In this document: positions 17,444-26,596 of the stretch, in pieces
Layout: every line of letters begins with the position of its first letter
How positions within the stretch are numbered: position 1 is the stretch's first letter
Assembly: GCA_963677505.2 (NCBI GenBank)
Contig: CAXXWB010000004.1
Span: 1 to 64,000 of the forward strand
Direction of reading: 5' to 3'
Origin: JBGSUZ01 sp963677505
GTDB lineage: Bacteria; Bacillota; Clostridia; Peptostreptococcales; Acidaminobacteraceae
Length of the DNA: 64,000 bases
The notes under the pieces: generated by a model
The model's database searches: none
What the model was told of the DNA's origin: nothing
The model's input: the letters and a program-made list of their open reading frames with translations, nothing else
Program-made: the position numbers and the translations under genes

Positions 17444-18220
17444 TCACCGTTCCTCTAAATACTTCTTAAACTTACTCTCTGAAAAAATTTCGTTGGTGAT
17501 GAAATTGCCCTCATCGAAAAAGCTATATGTGGTAAAAGGGGCTGGGGCATTTTGCGCCTGTTCTGTGGTTTCAATTTTTCTCAGCTGAATAGTTTGCCCT
17601 TTTGACTCTGCAATTCCACAAATGAGAGGAGCATACTTTTCCGTATGAGGGCACTGATTGGTATAATATAAAACCATGCCCTTCTCAGGAATGGTCGCAT
17701 TCTTACAGCTGTCTTTGAATTTTGGTAAGGTGGTCTGAGTCTCAATTTCAGTCTGAGACTGGGTTTTAATTGGCAAGTAAAGTAGTTCGTAATAGGGATT
17801 TGCTTCATCGCACAATTTAAACCCCTTATATTTTAAGTACTTAGGGTCAGACAAGAAGGGCATCTTTTTCTGAGAGGACAGGATGACCAACCCTTTTTTA
17901 TGCTGAGCTTTGGCGTCTGAAATACATGCTTCTAAGAGTCTGTTAGCATAGCCTCGTCCTTTAAACTGTCCTGAAACCCAAAAACAATTAATGAACAGAT
18001 AACCCTCTGCCTCAATAGGGCACCATGCATTTTCGGCGGGTATATACTCGATAAAAGCCTTACCTCTAGCGTCTAGGCGTCTAAAAGTCAATCCCTTTTC
18101 AAATTGACTTTTCATCCAGTTCTTTTTTGAGGCGGCACAGATATCGCCTTTTTTGTCTGAAATGGCACAGCAAATATGCTCCGCTTCGATATTGCTGTCA
18201 TCAATTTTAATAATTTCCAT
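17444..18220 (-). CDS. GNAT acetyltransferase with C-terminal YoaP-like domain
   Basis: This 258-aa protein has an N-terminal GNAT fold (about 1-150) with acetyl-CoA loop residues around FKGRGYANRLLEACI. The C-terminal region (about 165-258; VLYYTNQCPHTEKYAPLI, PAPFTTYSFFDEGNFITNE) matches the YoaP-like domain found after GNAT domains in Firmicutes. The acceptor substrate is unknown. It starts 3 nt after the GyrI-like gene and is probably co-transcribed with it and the WYL regulator. Confidence 0.85.
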   Translation of the reverse strand: MEIIKIDDSNIEAEHICCAISDKKGDICAASKKNWMKSQFEKGLTFRRLDARGKAFIEYIPAENAWCPIEAEGYLFINCFWVSGQFKGRGYANRLLEACISDAKAQHKKGLVILSSQKKMPFLSDPKYLKYKGFKLCDEANPYYELLYLPIKTQSQTEIETQTTLPKFKDSCKNATIPEKGMVLYYTNQCPHTEKYAPLICGIAESKGQTIQLRKIETTEQAQNAPAPFTTYSFFDEGNFITNEIFSESKFKKYLEER

Positions 18221-18223
18221 TTT

Positions 18224-18691
18224 TTACACATCTCCATTCAAAGAAATATAAATGTGTATCTCGGCATTTTCCATATCATCTCCGCCTTGATATTCCTCAA
18301 AGTCACTGGAAAACTTTCTATCTAAGTCCATGGACCAGAGTTTCGTCCAAAATTCTGCTACTGCTTTTTGTGCATGACCTCTGACGATAAACTTTGCGTA
18401 TTGACCTGCTTTTATGGTCGCTGTTGTCAATGGATCATAGAAATTTGTAGGGTCTTCAACTTCACAACAAACCACTACATCATACTGGCCTTTTACACCA
18501 TTTTCATAATTGGTATAGAGGCCGATGCTCTTTTCATTTTTCTTGTTGGGTATTTTATAAAACAATCCCTCTGTAAAAAACTTTTCCCATGTTTTGCCGA
18601 TTTGACTGCCCATATTAGCATCATCGTTGCTGGTCCTAATTTGAATACCTACAACCTTTTTCTCTTGAAGCTGAATCAATTCATATTGCAT
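18224..18691 (-). CDS. GyrI-like/AraC effector-binding domain protein
   Basis: The protein is about 155 aa from ATG 18691 (MQYELIQLQEKKVVGIQIRT), chosen because GAGG sits 9 nt upstream; earlier ATGs overlap the ribosome site. The single-domain fold (VVGIQIRTSN, VVCCEVED, KFIVRGHAQKAV, EIHIYISLN) is that of SOUL/GyrI-like small-molecule binders without a DNA-binding part. It lies between a WYL regulator and a GNAT gene, a frequent Firmicute arrangement. It may sequester or hydrolyse a small ligand. Confidence 0.82.
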   Translation of the reverse strand: MQYELIQLQEKKVVGIQIRTSNDDANMGSQIGKTWEKFFTEGLFYKIPNKKNEKSIGLYTNYENGVKGQYDVVVCCEVEDPTNFYDPLTTATIKAGQYAKFIVRGHAQKAVAEFWTKLWSMDLDRKFSSDFEEYQGGDDMENAEIHIYISLNGDV

Positions 18692-18760
18692 TTTCATATA
18701 CCTCATTTCATATTTTATGAATATAGTATATGCCTCTTAATACGACACCCTTATGTCATA

Positions 18761-19663
18761 TTATAAATATTTATCTAAGGAATTTTTTAACTTTTCTCTA
18801 ATCACTTTTTGAATTTGAGGTGGTGATAGGACTTCTCCGCTGTCACCAAAGGACAAAATATAGCCATAGAGCCATTCGTTTTCTGGTAAATCTACAGTCA
18901 CAGTAAAACTACCGTCTGGATGCTGCTCAATGGCTTCATGTTGGAACTCGTCCCACACCCGATGAGCCAGTTTAGCCTCTATTTTCATAACCAGTTTGAT
19001 GGTCTGAATTACGCTTTCTTGAGATTTTTTGTCATACCCATCAGGTCGTCTTCGCTCAAAGCTTTCATCTGTCAGAATTAGTTTTTTAATTCGGCTCAGC
19101 CTGAACAGTCTGTCGTCATTTTTCTCGGTGGAAAACCCGTAAGCATACCAAGATTGACCTTTGAATACCAATTGTAAAGGCTCAACTAAACGTTCTGACA
19201 TTTTTCCTTCGGCGTTGTAGTACTGAAATTTCACAGTTTTTTTATGAAGAATCGCCCACTTTAGCAGATTGAATTTTTCCTTTTCTTCCTCTCCGCTGCC
19301 CCACTGAGTAAAGTCCACATCGATCCAATTTTCTTCATTTTTATTAAAGAGAATGGCCAACTTATTCAGTACAGGTTCTACATCGGGCACATTTAGAGCC
19401 TTCATACCCTGTAGAGAGGCTAAGATTTCCGATTGCTCTCGTTCAGACAACATGGATTTTTTAATGACGTAGTTGTCAAGCAGACGTATGCCGCCACCCT
19501 TGCCTTTATTTGTATATACGGGTATTCCTGATGCACTGAGAGCATCAATATCCCGATAAATGGTCCTTGAAGAGACCTCAAAGTGCTCAGCCAATTCCTT
19601 TGCCGTTATGGTCTTTCTCTCAATCAGTATATAAACCATTTCTAGTAATCTGTTGATTTTCAT
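18761..19663 (-). CDS. YafY-type HTH/WYL transcriptional regulator
   Basis: The protein is about 300 aa from ATG 19663 (MKINRLLEMVYIL) with AGGTG upstream. The N-terminal HTH_11 domain contains ITAKELAEHFEVSSRTIYRDIDAL. A WYL domain lies at about 140-230 (SWYAYGFSTE, FRLSRIKKL), and a C-terminal WCX-like extension ends in YILSFGDSGEVLSPP. WYL domains are thought to sense ligands or nucleic acids. It heads the likely operon with the GyrI-like and GNAT genes. Confidence 0.9.
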   Translation of the reverse strand: MKINRLLEMVYILIERKTITAKELAEHFEVSSRTIYRDIDALSASGIPVYTNKGKGGGIRLLDNYVIKKSMLSEREQSEILASLQGMKALNVPDVEPVLNKLAILFNKNEENWIDVDFTQWGSGEEEKEKFNLLKWAILHKKTVKFQYYNAEGKMSERLVEPLQLVFKGQSWYAYGFSTEKNDDRLFRLSRIKKLILTDESFERRRPDGYDKKSQESVIQTIKLVMKIEAKLAHRVWDEFQHEAIEQHPDGSFTVTVDLPENEWLYGYILSFGDSGEVLSPPQIQKVIREKLKNSLDKYL

Positions 19664-19724
19664 ATGCATCACCTGATTTTATTCTAGCATAAATTAAAGT
19701 GAGCTATTTATACTTACCTCTCAT

Positions 19725-20990
19725 TTACCCAGTAATCATACTTACGAGAAGCATAATATTTAAAACCGTCAAAATGACACCAATTGTCAATAGAGCAATC
19801 TTATCTTTCAAACTATTTTTATATTTACCCATAACCTTTTGAGAAGAAGTCAAATAAATCTGTAAAAACACCGTAATTGGAAGCTGTACGCTTAACAACA
19901 TTTGGCTATAAATCAACCCCTTAAAAGGATCGCTAATCATAAATATAATAACCGTTCCAAGGACTAAAATACCCGTCACACCGAATTTTGTATGGGCGTC
20001 TTCTGGATCGTAAGGTTCGCCAAACATCCCTGCAAATATTGACCCGCCAGCCATTCCCGCTGTAGTAGTAGAAGCGATGCCTGAAAACAGTAAGGCAACC
20101 GCAAATATAATAGATGCGCCTTTACCTACCAAAGGTACTAGCATTTCTTTTGCCTGACCAAGTTCCGATACGTGTATGCCATTATGGAAAAAGGTGGTCG
20201 CTGCTAAAATGATCATAGCACTGTTAATTGCCCAACCTATTACCATTGAAAAAAGAGTGTCAGTAAATTCGTATTTGAGTTGCATTTTTTGGATGGCTTC
20301 ATCCTCAAGGTTCCACTGTCTACTCTGGATGATCTCTGAGTGGAGAAATAAATTATGAGGCATGACAACTGCCCCTAGTACAGACATAACAATGAGCATA
20401 GAACCATGAGGAATACTGATAGTCGTCCAACCTGCCACTGCTGCATTCCAATCCATGTTAACTAGGCTCAGTTCATAAATAAAGGATATTCCTATGATAG
20501 ACACAAAACCAATAATCCATTTCTCAAGTTTTTGGTATGAATTGGTAAAAAGCATCCATAAAATGAGAGCAAGAACCATTACAGAGGCTAATTTAATAGG
20601 TACTTTAAATAAAAGATTGAGTGCGATTGCACCGCCTAATATTTCAGCAAGGGCAGTTGAAACGGCTGCTAATACAGCTGTTGATAAAACCGCTTTTGAC
20701 AGCCATGGTTTAAGATGTTTATGGGCTGACTCCGCCAAACAATCCCCTGTTACGATTCCTAAATGTGCTACGTTGTGCTGAAGTATAATCAGCATAATGG
20801 TGGATAAAGTTACCATCCACAAAAGCTTGTACCCGTATTCCGATCCAGCTGCAATATTGGAAGCCCAATTCCCTGGGTCTATAAAACCTACAGTTACGAG
20901 TAGGCCCGGTCCAACAAAATTGAGTAATTCTTTTAGTCCAAATTTGGGTTTGTGTGCTTTAACTTTTTCTTTATTAAAAATATCAAACAT
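19725..20990 (-). CDS. mntH: NRAMP-family divalent metal transporter
   Basis: This 421-aa protein has an ATG 20990 start with AAGGAGG upstream. About 11 membrane helices are seen. The metal-site motifs are intact: GFIDPGNWASN in TM1 and VVMPHNLFLHS in TM6. The family imports Mn2+ or Fe2+ with protons; Mn2+ is the usual substrate in bacteria. No metal riboswitch was recognised upstream. Single gene. Confidence 0.92.
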   Translation of the reverse strand: MFDIFNKEKVKAHKPKFGLKELLNFVGPGLLVTVGFIDPGNWASNIAAGSEYGYKLLWMVTLSTIMLIILQHNVAHLGIVTGDCLAESAHKHLKPWLSKAVLSTAVLAAVSTALAEILGGAIALNLLFKVPIKLASVMVLALILWMLFTNSYQKLEKWIIGFVSIIGISFIYELSLVNMDWNAAVAGWTTISIPHGSMLIVMSVLGAVVMPHNLFLHSEIIQSRQWNLEDEAIQKMQLKYEFTDTLFSMVIGWAINSAMIILAATTFFHNGIHVSELGQAKEMLVPLVGKGASIIFAVALLFSGIASTTTAGMAGGSIFAGMFGEPYDPEDAHTKFGVTGILVLGTVIIFMISDPFKGLIYSQMLLSVQLPITVFLQIYLTSSQKVMGKYKNSLKDKIALLTIGVILTVLNIMLLVSMITG

Positions 20991-21081
20991 TCATTTTCCT
21001 CCTTGGTAATAAATAACCGTTTGTTCCTATTCTATAATAATGGATCTGTTTTTTCCACTGGCTTTTGCTGGGTACAAAACT

Positions 21082-21240
21082 TTATCTAATTAATGATACG
21101 TATATGAGGGTTCCCATCAGTACAATATTCGCATAGTAGGTAATTAAATAACTATGATCTGCAAAAGCTTCCACTTCTGGTACGCTATTTATTCTATCTA
21201 TCCCCAATTCCAGTTTAGCCACATTGACAAAGCACCTAAT
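21082..21240 (-). pseudogene. C-terminal remnant of a small membrane protein
   Basis: About 50 in-frame codons end at TAA 21082, with segments LELGIDRINSVPEVEAF and ANIVLMGTLIYVSLIR. They have protein-like composition and one hydrophobic helix but no start, and stops occur just upstream. Apart from this remnant, the NRAMP promoter and a terminator repeat, the 20991-21411 gap holds nothing I can support. Confidence 0.3.
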
Positions 21241-21312
21241 CTATTATACTTCTTGTCTTAAGTATATACCCTACGGATTGAGAAAGCATAGCTTATAATT
21301 TTTACTCACTCA

Positions 21313-21375
21313 AAAGAACCTTCAAACTTTTCCTCTGTACATAAAAAAGCACTAGGATTTATAACCCTAATGCCT
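21313..21375 (-). repeat. 63-bp terminator-bearing repeat, copy 1
   Basis: This 63-bp block is almost identical to 25934-25996 (differences at only a few bases). On the minus strand it contains the hairpin GCATTAGG/CCTAGTGC followed by T6, that is an intrinsic terminator, plus about 30 bp of conserved flank. It lies just downstream of the HlyD-like efflux gene. Both copies close minus-strand transcription units. Confidence 0.8.
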
Positions 21376-21411
21376 CGATCTTTTCGTGATTAGTACTGTA
21401 CATAACCGATA

Positions 21412-22062
21412 TTATCGAATGTGTATTTTTACAATGGCATTGGTGCCAGGTCTAAGTTGAAGCGTTCCTGTATCTATAACAATATGAACAGGTACCTTTT
21501 GAACTACTTTGGTAAAAGCACCGCTTCCACTGGAAGACAAAAGTGCAAATGTTGAATTGGCAGCTTCTCCAATTTGTGTCACTGTACCCTTCCATTTTTT
21601 AGAACCAAATTCATCGATGGTTACATCAACCTTCTGACCCTCATGAACTTTTCCAAGCTTAGTTTCTTCTATATTCGCAAGAATGTAAATTTGTTTAGGA
21701 TCGATGACCATCCCAAGTGTTTGACCTACGGTAACCACTTCGCCTACTTGACCTTGCTTTTTAACAACAATGCCGTCAATAGGAGCTCTTAACAAACTTT
21801 GCTCAAGAGCTGTATCCGTTAAGTTAGGCACTTCTTGTCTCGCTACGATTTGATCCTTAGCAACAACCATGCCTTCTTCTAATTCAGAAGAAACTAACCT
21901 CCCTGTTATTTGAGCAGTAATTTTTGCAAGGTCAGCGGTCACCTTTGCATCATCTGTCGTCACATAAAAGTAACTGTTACTCACATAATACCCTACGATA
22001 GCTATTAATAGCACTGCCATGACAGTGCCAACTCTTAGCAGTGTTTTTTTTCTATTGTCCAT
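21412..22062 (-). CDS. EmrA/HlyD-type membrane fusion protein (short)
   Basis: The protein is about 216 aa from ATG 22062 (MDNRKKTLLRVGT) with AGGAGG 8 nt upstream. It has one N-terminal membrane helix (about 10-30), then the biotinyl-lipoyl-like halves (TTDDAKVTADLAKITAQITGRL; RAPIDGIVVKKQGQVGEVV) and a beta-barrel with GTNAIVKI. The alpha-hairpin is very short, as in small EmrA-like adaptors. It is the last gene of the efflux operon with a second adaptor, MarR and an EmrB-type pump. Confidence 0.88.
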   Translation of the reverse strand: MDNRKKTLLRVGTVMAVLLIAIVGYYVSNSYFYVTTDDAKVTADLAKITAQITGRLVSSELEEGMVVAKDQIVARQEVPNLTDTALEQSLLRAPIDGIVVKKQGQVGEVVTVGQTLGMVIDPKQIYILANIEETKLGKVHEGQKVDVTIDEFGSKKWKGTVTQIGEAANSTFALLSSSGSGAFTKVVQKVPVHIVIDTGTLQLRPGTNAIVKIHIR

Positions 22063-22073
22063 GCTCAAACCTC

Positions 22074-23027
22074 CTATTGTGCTGGCGCAACTTCGACTAG
22101 CATACCCGTCATCAAAGATGGCTCTGGATCTAGCGAAATCTTAACCAAAACGTCTCGACGCTTCGGATCAACCGTATGACCTACCCAAGTGATGGTCCCA
22201 CTTACTTCTTTGTCCGGCTGGTCAGCCATTCTTGCGTGTACTTTTTGATTTTCTTTAAACTTGGATATGACACTTGCTGGTCCATAGGCGTCTACCGTCA
22301 TTCGATTTTGATTTTCCAATGAAACCAGCACTGTCTGAGCTGAGTAGGTTTCGCCAACTTTAGCTGCACTCGCAACAACCATCCCATCGAACGGCGCTTT
22401 CATCACTCTATTGCTAAGTGCCACTTGAGTCGCTTTTACCGCTGCTTGTGCCTGATCAACCTGCTTTTTTAATACATCAAGATATGCCTTTGTTTCACCG
22501 TTTTTCAAAATTTCAAAAGCTTCTGAAGTATTTTTAAGGACCGCTTCAGCACTAGCTGCCTGTCCCTTAGCAACTTCCAATTGAACGGCTGAATCTACGC
22601 CTTCGTTAAAAAGCGATTGTTGTCTATCCAAATTATTTTTCGCGTTATCATAGGCCGTTTGAGCTGCCTTTAATGCAGATTCTGCTTGTAATAATTGCTC
22701 TGGTCTGGCACCTATTTTAGCCTTAGCTAAAGAAGCTTGGGCGATTCCCAATGCTTGTTTACTCACTTCTGATTGGGCTGTAGCATCTGAGGCGTCAAAT
22801 TGAACAAGAGGATCCCCAGCCTTTACGATTTGTCCCACTTTGACCAAAACACCTTCCACTCTTCCTGTAAAAGGTACGGATAAATCCGCCGCCTCTGAGG
22901 CTTGCACGCGTCCTGCCAAGTAATAAGCGGGTAAGACTACTTTCGATTGACTAACTGATGATTGCTCAGAGGAACACCCTGTTAAAACCAATGCACTTAT
23001 CGTCATTAATAAAAATAATTTCTTCAT
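22074..23027 (-). CDS. HlyD/AcrA-type efflux adaptor lipoprotein
   Basis: This 317-aa protein starts with a lipoprotein signal (MKKLFLLMTISALVLTGCSS; the Cys of LTGC is the lipidation site). A lipoyl-like half (SVPFTGRVEGVLVKVGQIV), a long alpha-helical hairpin (about 80-210, Ala and Gln rich), the second lipoyl half (MKAPFDGMVVASAAKVGE) and a beta-barrel follow. It couples an inner-membrane pump to export. It lies between the MarR gene and the short EmrA-like gene, with 5-10 nt gaps. Confidence 0.9.
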   Translation of the reverse strand: MKKLFLLMTISALVLTGCSSEQSSVSQSKVVLPAYYLAGRVQASEAADLSVPFTGRVEGVLVKVGQIVKAGDPLVQFDASDATAQSEVSKQALGIAQASLAKAKIGARPEQLLQAESALKAAQTAYDNAKNNLDRQQSLFNEGVDSAVQLEVAKGQAASAEAVLKNTSEAFEILKNGETKAYLDVLKKQVDQAQAAVKATQVALSNRVMKAPFDGMVVASAAKVGETYSAQTVLVSLENQNRMTVDAYGPASVISKFKENQKVHARMADQPDKEVSGTITWVGHTVDPKRRDVLVKISLDPEPSLMTGMLVEVAPAQ

Positions 23028-23036
23028 GTTGTCACC

Positions 23037-23546
23037 TCATTTGGTTAATGTAAGAGCATCTCGCTCTTTTTCTTGAAGTTTTTGCTCAGGATTTGTCTTA
23101 CTGCCTTGCTCCAGTGAACCGTCCAATAATCGGTCTAGTCGTTCGAGTCCTTCCATAATAATAACAGCATCCTCTTCGCTGATATCCTTAAGGAGACCAC
23201 TCACCAGTTCTGTTCTTGTCTCAATAATCTCTGGTCGCTTTGAAAAATCGGGTGAAACTCGTAAAAGAACAATGCGCCTATTGTACTTTGGTATTTCTCT
23301 AATAATAGCGCCTCGCTCCTCAAGTCGTGAAACCATTGAAGATGTTGTGCTCTTTGACATGCCCATTGTATGACTTATTTCAACTAAGGTTATCCCTGGT
23401 CGGGCTGCAATTTCCCTTAACAAAAGGATTTCTTGTAGGGACATGCCACATTTCTTGCCGAATTCATGTAAATACCCTCGCATTTTATTTTGAATGACTC
23501 TTAATTGATTCCAAATCTGCTCTTTGTATTCATTTCCCATATACAC
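23037..23546 (-). CDS. MarR-family transcriptional regulator of the efflux operon
   Basis: The protein is about 169 aa. GTG 23546 has AGGAGG 6 nt upstream, and ATG 23540 is the alternative; both overlap the end of the pump gene. The winged helix shows TLVEISHTMGMSKSTTSSMVSRLEERGAI. It ends in a charged tail (KLQEKERDALTLTK). Lying inside the efflux operon, it is likely its ligand-released repressor. A palindrome at 25834-25847 upstream of the first gene is a candidate operator. Confidence 0.88.
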   Translation of the reverse strand: MYMGNEYKEQIWNQLRVIQNKMRGYLHEFGKKCGMSLQEILLLREIAARPGITLVEISHTMGMSKSTTSSMVSRLEERGAIIREIPKYNRRIVLLRVSPDFSKRPEIIETRTELVSGLLKDISEEDAVIIMEGLERLDRLLDGSLEQGSKTNPEQKLQEKERDALTLTK

Positions 23547-25108
23547 CAATCGCCTCCTCACTCTTTGAACTTTCTCTAAATACTGTCCATAGTTGTTTTG
23601 GCTTCTCTAAGAAAATAATCCCTATAAGTAGACCCATGGAAAGAAATAGCATGGCCGATAAAATGTAGTCAATGGCACTGACATAAGCCATTTTTTGGAT
23701 CATTCCTCCAAGCGCAGTGCCTGCAGCCGTCCCTGCATCACTTGCTGACAAGCCACTACTCATAAAAAGTCCTTGTAGCGTTTTTACCGCATCCATCGTC
23801 AAGGGGTTCATACTGGAAAGTTGTTCAGATAAATTTGCACCATTGAGGGTAATTTGAGACTGCAAGGTCACTGTAATTAAGGTTACACTCAGCGTAGACG
23901 CCAACTGACGAATAATATTTTGTACTGCCGAAGCCTGACTAATTTGTGGCTTTGGAATTCCTTGCATTGCCATTGTTGATGGGGGCGTAATAATAAGTCC
24001 CAGTGCCATTCCACGAACAACCAGTAAGGTAATAATCATCATTGAGCTCGTATCAGTGTTTAAAAAAGATAAAGGATAGGACACGGCCGTGAATAAAATC
24101 ATGCCTGGAATCATAACGGCTTTATAACCATGTTTGTCCAACATCTTGCCACTAAACGGCATCACCATGGCTGTGCCAATAGCAGCAGGAAGCAGTATCA
24201 GACCCGTCTGCATAGCAGTATATCCCATAATGTTTTGTAGGAAAATTGGCACCAAATAACTAATGCCAATCATTGCCATGCTTAAGAGAGCGCTAATCGC
24301 CAACCAAGCTGAAAATGTGTAATTTCCTAAAATTTTCAAATCTAAAAGAGGGCTTGGATGCATCAACTCATTGATGACAAATAAGATTAAGGCACATATA
24401 CCGACAGCCAAAATTAATGGGTAGTGCATCTCACGCCAATTAATATGGGTCCACTTTCCCAGTACAAAGAAAACGCAGACGAGGCCTATTGTAGACGTAA
24501 TAAAACCTATCATATCGAACTTGCCTAGGGGATTTCTAGGCATCTCTTCTAACAAAAAGACACCTAAAATAACCCCTATTACCCCTATAGGGGCACTGAT
24601 GTAAAAAAGCATTCTCCAGCTAAGATTCGCTATGATGTAACCGCCCATAGTCGGTCCTAAAGCAGGTGCTGCCATAGCGGCAACCCCATAAAGTCCCATT
24701 GGCGACTCCTCTTTTTTCAGGGGGTATGGTTCTAAAAATAATGGCATTGCCTACAGGTCCAACAATACCCCCACCAATCCCTTGAATAATTCGAAAGGCA
24801 ATCATTGACGAACTGCTCCATGCAATACCGCATAACACCGATCCCAGTGTAAACAGGGCCAAAGCCCCTAAATATAGTTTCTTAGAACCAATCAAATCAC
24901 TTAAGTAGCCTGAAAGGGGCACTGAGACCCCAAGGGCAATCGTATAAGCTGTAACAACCCATTGAATAGAGTCTAGGGATACACTGAAAACAGCCATCAT
25001 TTTAGGCAGTGCAATATTGATAAGGCTACTGTTTAATATGGTAATGAAGGTCCCCAGTACGATAACGGCTAAGGCACTCCACATACTTTGCTGTTTTGTG
25101 TCACTCAT
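23530..25108 (-). pseudogene. EmrB-type MFS drug transporter gene with one +1 frameshift
   Basis: Two frames join into one DHA2 (14-helix) transporter of about 525 aa. The first (25108-24620) has TM1-4 with motif C-like and ends after PPEKRGVANG. The second continues as MGLYGVAAMAAPALGPTMGG and runs to 23530. Relatives read PEKRG-A-MGLYGV without a break, so one extra base lies at about 24697-24703. The start is ATG 25108, overlapping the kinase-like gene by 8 nt. If the shift is real, the pump is inactive although its two adaptors and regulator are intact; a read error is the simpler explanation. Confidence 0.8.
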
Positions 25109-25775
25109 TTTCAGGCTCCTTATTTTCTATAAGATCCCGAATCAAAGCTTCTCCAAATCGAAGTTTTAAATACACCATAATAGCTTCTTCCGCAGCTTCA
25201 AGACCTAAAACACCTGTATCAATTACAAGATTATAGTGTCTTAAATCATACATTTGGTGTCCGGTAAATCTTAAAACATATTCTTCACGCAAAGCGTCTG
25301 TTTTGTGAATCCACTTATGGGCATCCTGTTCGCTCACACCAAATAACTTTTTGAGCCTTTCAATGCGATGTCCTTCGTCGGCATGAATAAAAATGCTAAC
25401 ATGCTTGGGTTGATCTTCAAGGACAAAATTAGCGCCACGTCCAACAACAAGAATAGATTGCACCTTCGAACACTCTACAATAACCTCGGATTCTGCACGA
25501 TGAACAACTTCATCACTTGGCACGTGTTCTGCTGGCGTAAAGGTAATATTCCCATATTGAAAAGAAGCCAAAATGGACTTCCATAAAGAATCAAATTTCT
25601 CGTCGTGAGATTCAATTTCCTCATAGGAAACGCCAAGTTTCTTGGCAGCTGCCATAACAATATCTCGGTCCATATATGTCAAATTTAATCTTTTCGCAAT
25701 GGCTTTCCCTAATAAACTTCCTCCACTTCCCAATTGCCGGGAAATAGAAATTGAAATAGGTTGGGTTTGAGACAT
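25101..25775 (-). CDS. Cytidylate kinase-like family protein
   Basis: This 224-aa protein has a P-loop-like start (ISISRQLGSGGSLLGKAIAKRL), where the usual GKST is relaxed as in the cytidylate kinase-like (AAA_26) family, then DRDIVMAAAKKLG and VVGRGANFVL. The family is widespread in Firmicutes, with unproven nucleotide-kinase or regulatory function. It is the first gene of the efflux operon and overlaps the pump gene start by 8 nt, so it is co-transcribed; the functional link is unclear. Confidence 0.82.
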   Translation of the reverse strand: MSQTQPISISISRQLGSGGSLLGKAIAKRLNLTYMDRDIVMAAAKKLGVSYEEIESHDEKFDSLWKSILASFQYGNITFTPAEHVPSDEVVHRAESEVIVECSKVQSILVVGRGANFVLEDQPKHVSIFIHADEGHRIERLKKLFGVSEQDAHKWIHKTDALREEYVLRFTGHQMYDLRHYNLVIDTGVLGLEAAEEAIMVYLKLRFGEALIRDLIENKEPENE

Positions 25776-25833
25776 CTTATCACTCCTATCTTCATTTACT
25801 TAAATGACACTTCTAAAAGGCCGAAATAGAATA

Positions 25834-25847
25834 GTACGATTTCGTAC
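25834..25847. promoter_or_regulatory. Palindrome GTACGATTTCGTAC upstream of the efflux operon
   Basis: Six-bp arms GTACGA and TCGTAC with a 2-nt spacer lie 59 bp before the first gene of the operon. Position and symmetry suit an operator of the MarR-type protein encoded within it. Confidence 0.45.
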
Positions 25848-25933
25848 AGTTCATTTTCAACCTTTTTAGTATACCCTTATGACGCTTTGTTGTCAACAAT
25901 CTGGTGAATGCATTGTAACTTTTTACCAGACCT

Positions 25934-25996
25934 AAAGAACCTTCAAAATTTTCCTATGTACATAAAAAAGCACTAGGATTTATGACCCTAATGCCT
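25934..25996 (-). repeat. 63-bp terminator-bearing repeat, copy 2
   Basis: This is the second copy of the block at 21313-21375, in the same orientation, lying downstream of the nitroreductase gene. The hairpin with T6 should terminate that minus-strand unit. The conserved flank beyond the hairpin suggests duplication of a terminator segment rather than chance. Confidence 0.8.
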
Positions 25997-26032
25997 TTCT
26001 GTCTTTAATTAATAGCCCTATGCCACAGCTAC

Positions 26033-26596
26033 TTAATCAATATAGTTAACTAAATTAGCTTTACGCTTAGGTGCCGCCGATGCCGTAACAGCCTTATGTC
26101 CTAAAGCCACAGCATATAACGGCTTGTAATTTTCAGGAATTTCCATTCTCTTCATAAAATTCGCACCTTCTGATCCGTTAAATAAAAAGGCAGTCAATCC
26201 ATTCCAACATGATCCGAGTCCAAGAGACTCAGCTGCTAGCAACATGTTTTGAGTTGCCGCCGCACAATCGTCTCTCATAGTTACTGCACCTGTGGTCATA
26301 CCTGAAACCACTACAAGGACTGGCGCATTATAAAATAGATTCAAGGAATCATTATTGGCCATTTTTTGAATTAGTGGATCTGGGTAATCCTTGGCTTCTT
26401 TTTTTGTCGCCAAATTCATTTCTTGAAGCAATTCTTTGTTGCGAATAACCGTAAAGTGCCAAGGTTGTGTATTATGACCGCTCGGCGCATATATACCCGC
26501 TTCGATAATAGCAGCCATCATTTCGTCGGTAACGGCTTCATCGGTAAACTTTCTAGTCGATCTTCTTGCCAAAATGTTTTGAATCACTGAGTTCAT
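26033..26596 (-). CDS. Nitroreductase family flavoprotein
   Basis: This 187-aa protein has an ATG start after TAGGAGAG. Motifs include the FMN-phosphate Arg/Ser cluster RRSTRKFTDE, YAPSGHNTQPWHFTV, and GLGSCWNGL near the C-terminal flavin face. Length fits the compact FMN-dependent NAD(P)H nitroreductases. It overlaps the end of the upstream MarR gene by 44 nt, so the two are translated from one message. Confidence 0.9.
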   Translation of the reverse strand: MNSVIQNILARRSTRKFTDEAVTDEMMAAIIEAGIYAPSGHNTQPWHFTVIRNKELLQEMNLATKKEAKDYPDPLIQKMANNDSLNLFYNAPVLVVVSGMTTGAVTMRDDCAAATQNMLLAAESLGLGSCWNGLTAFLFNGSEGANFMKRMEIPENYKPLYAVALGHKAVTASAAPKRKANLVNYID

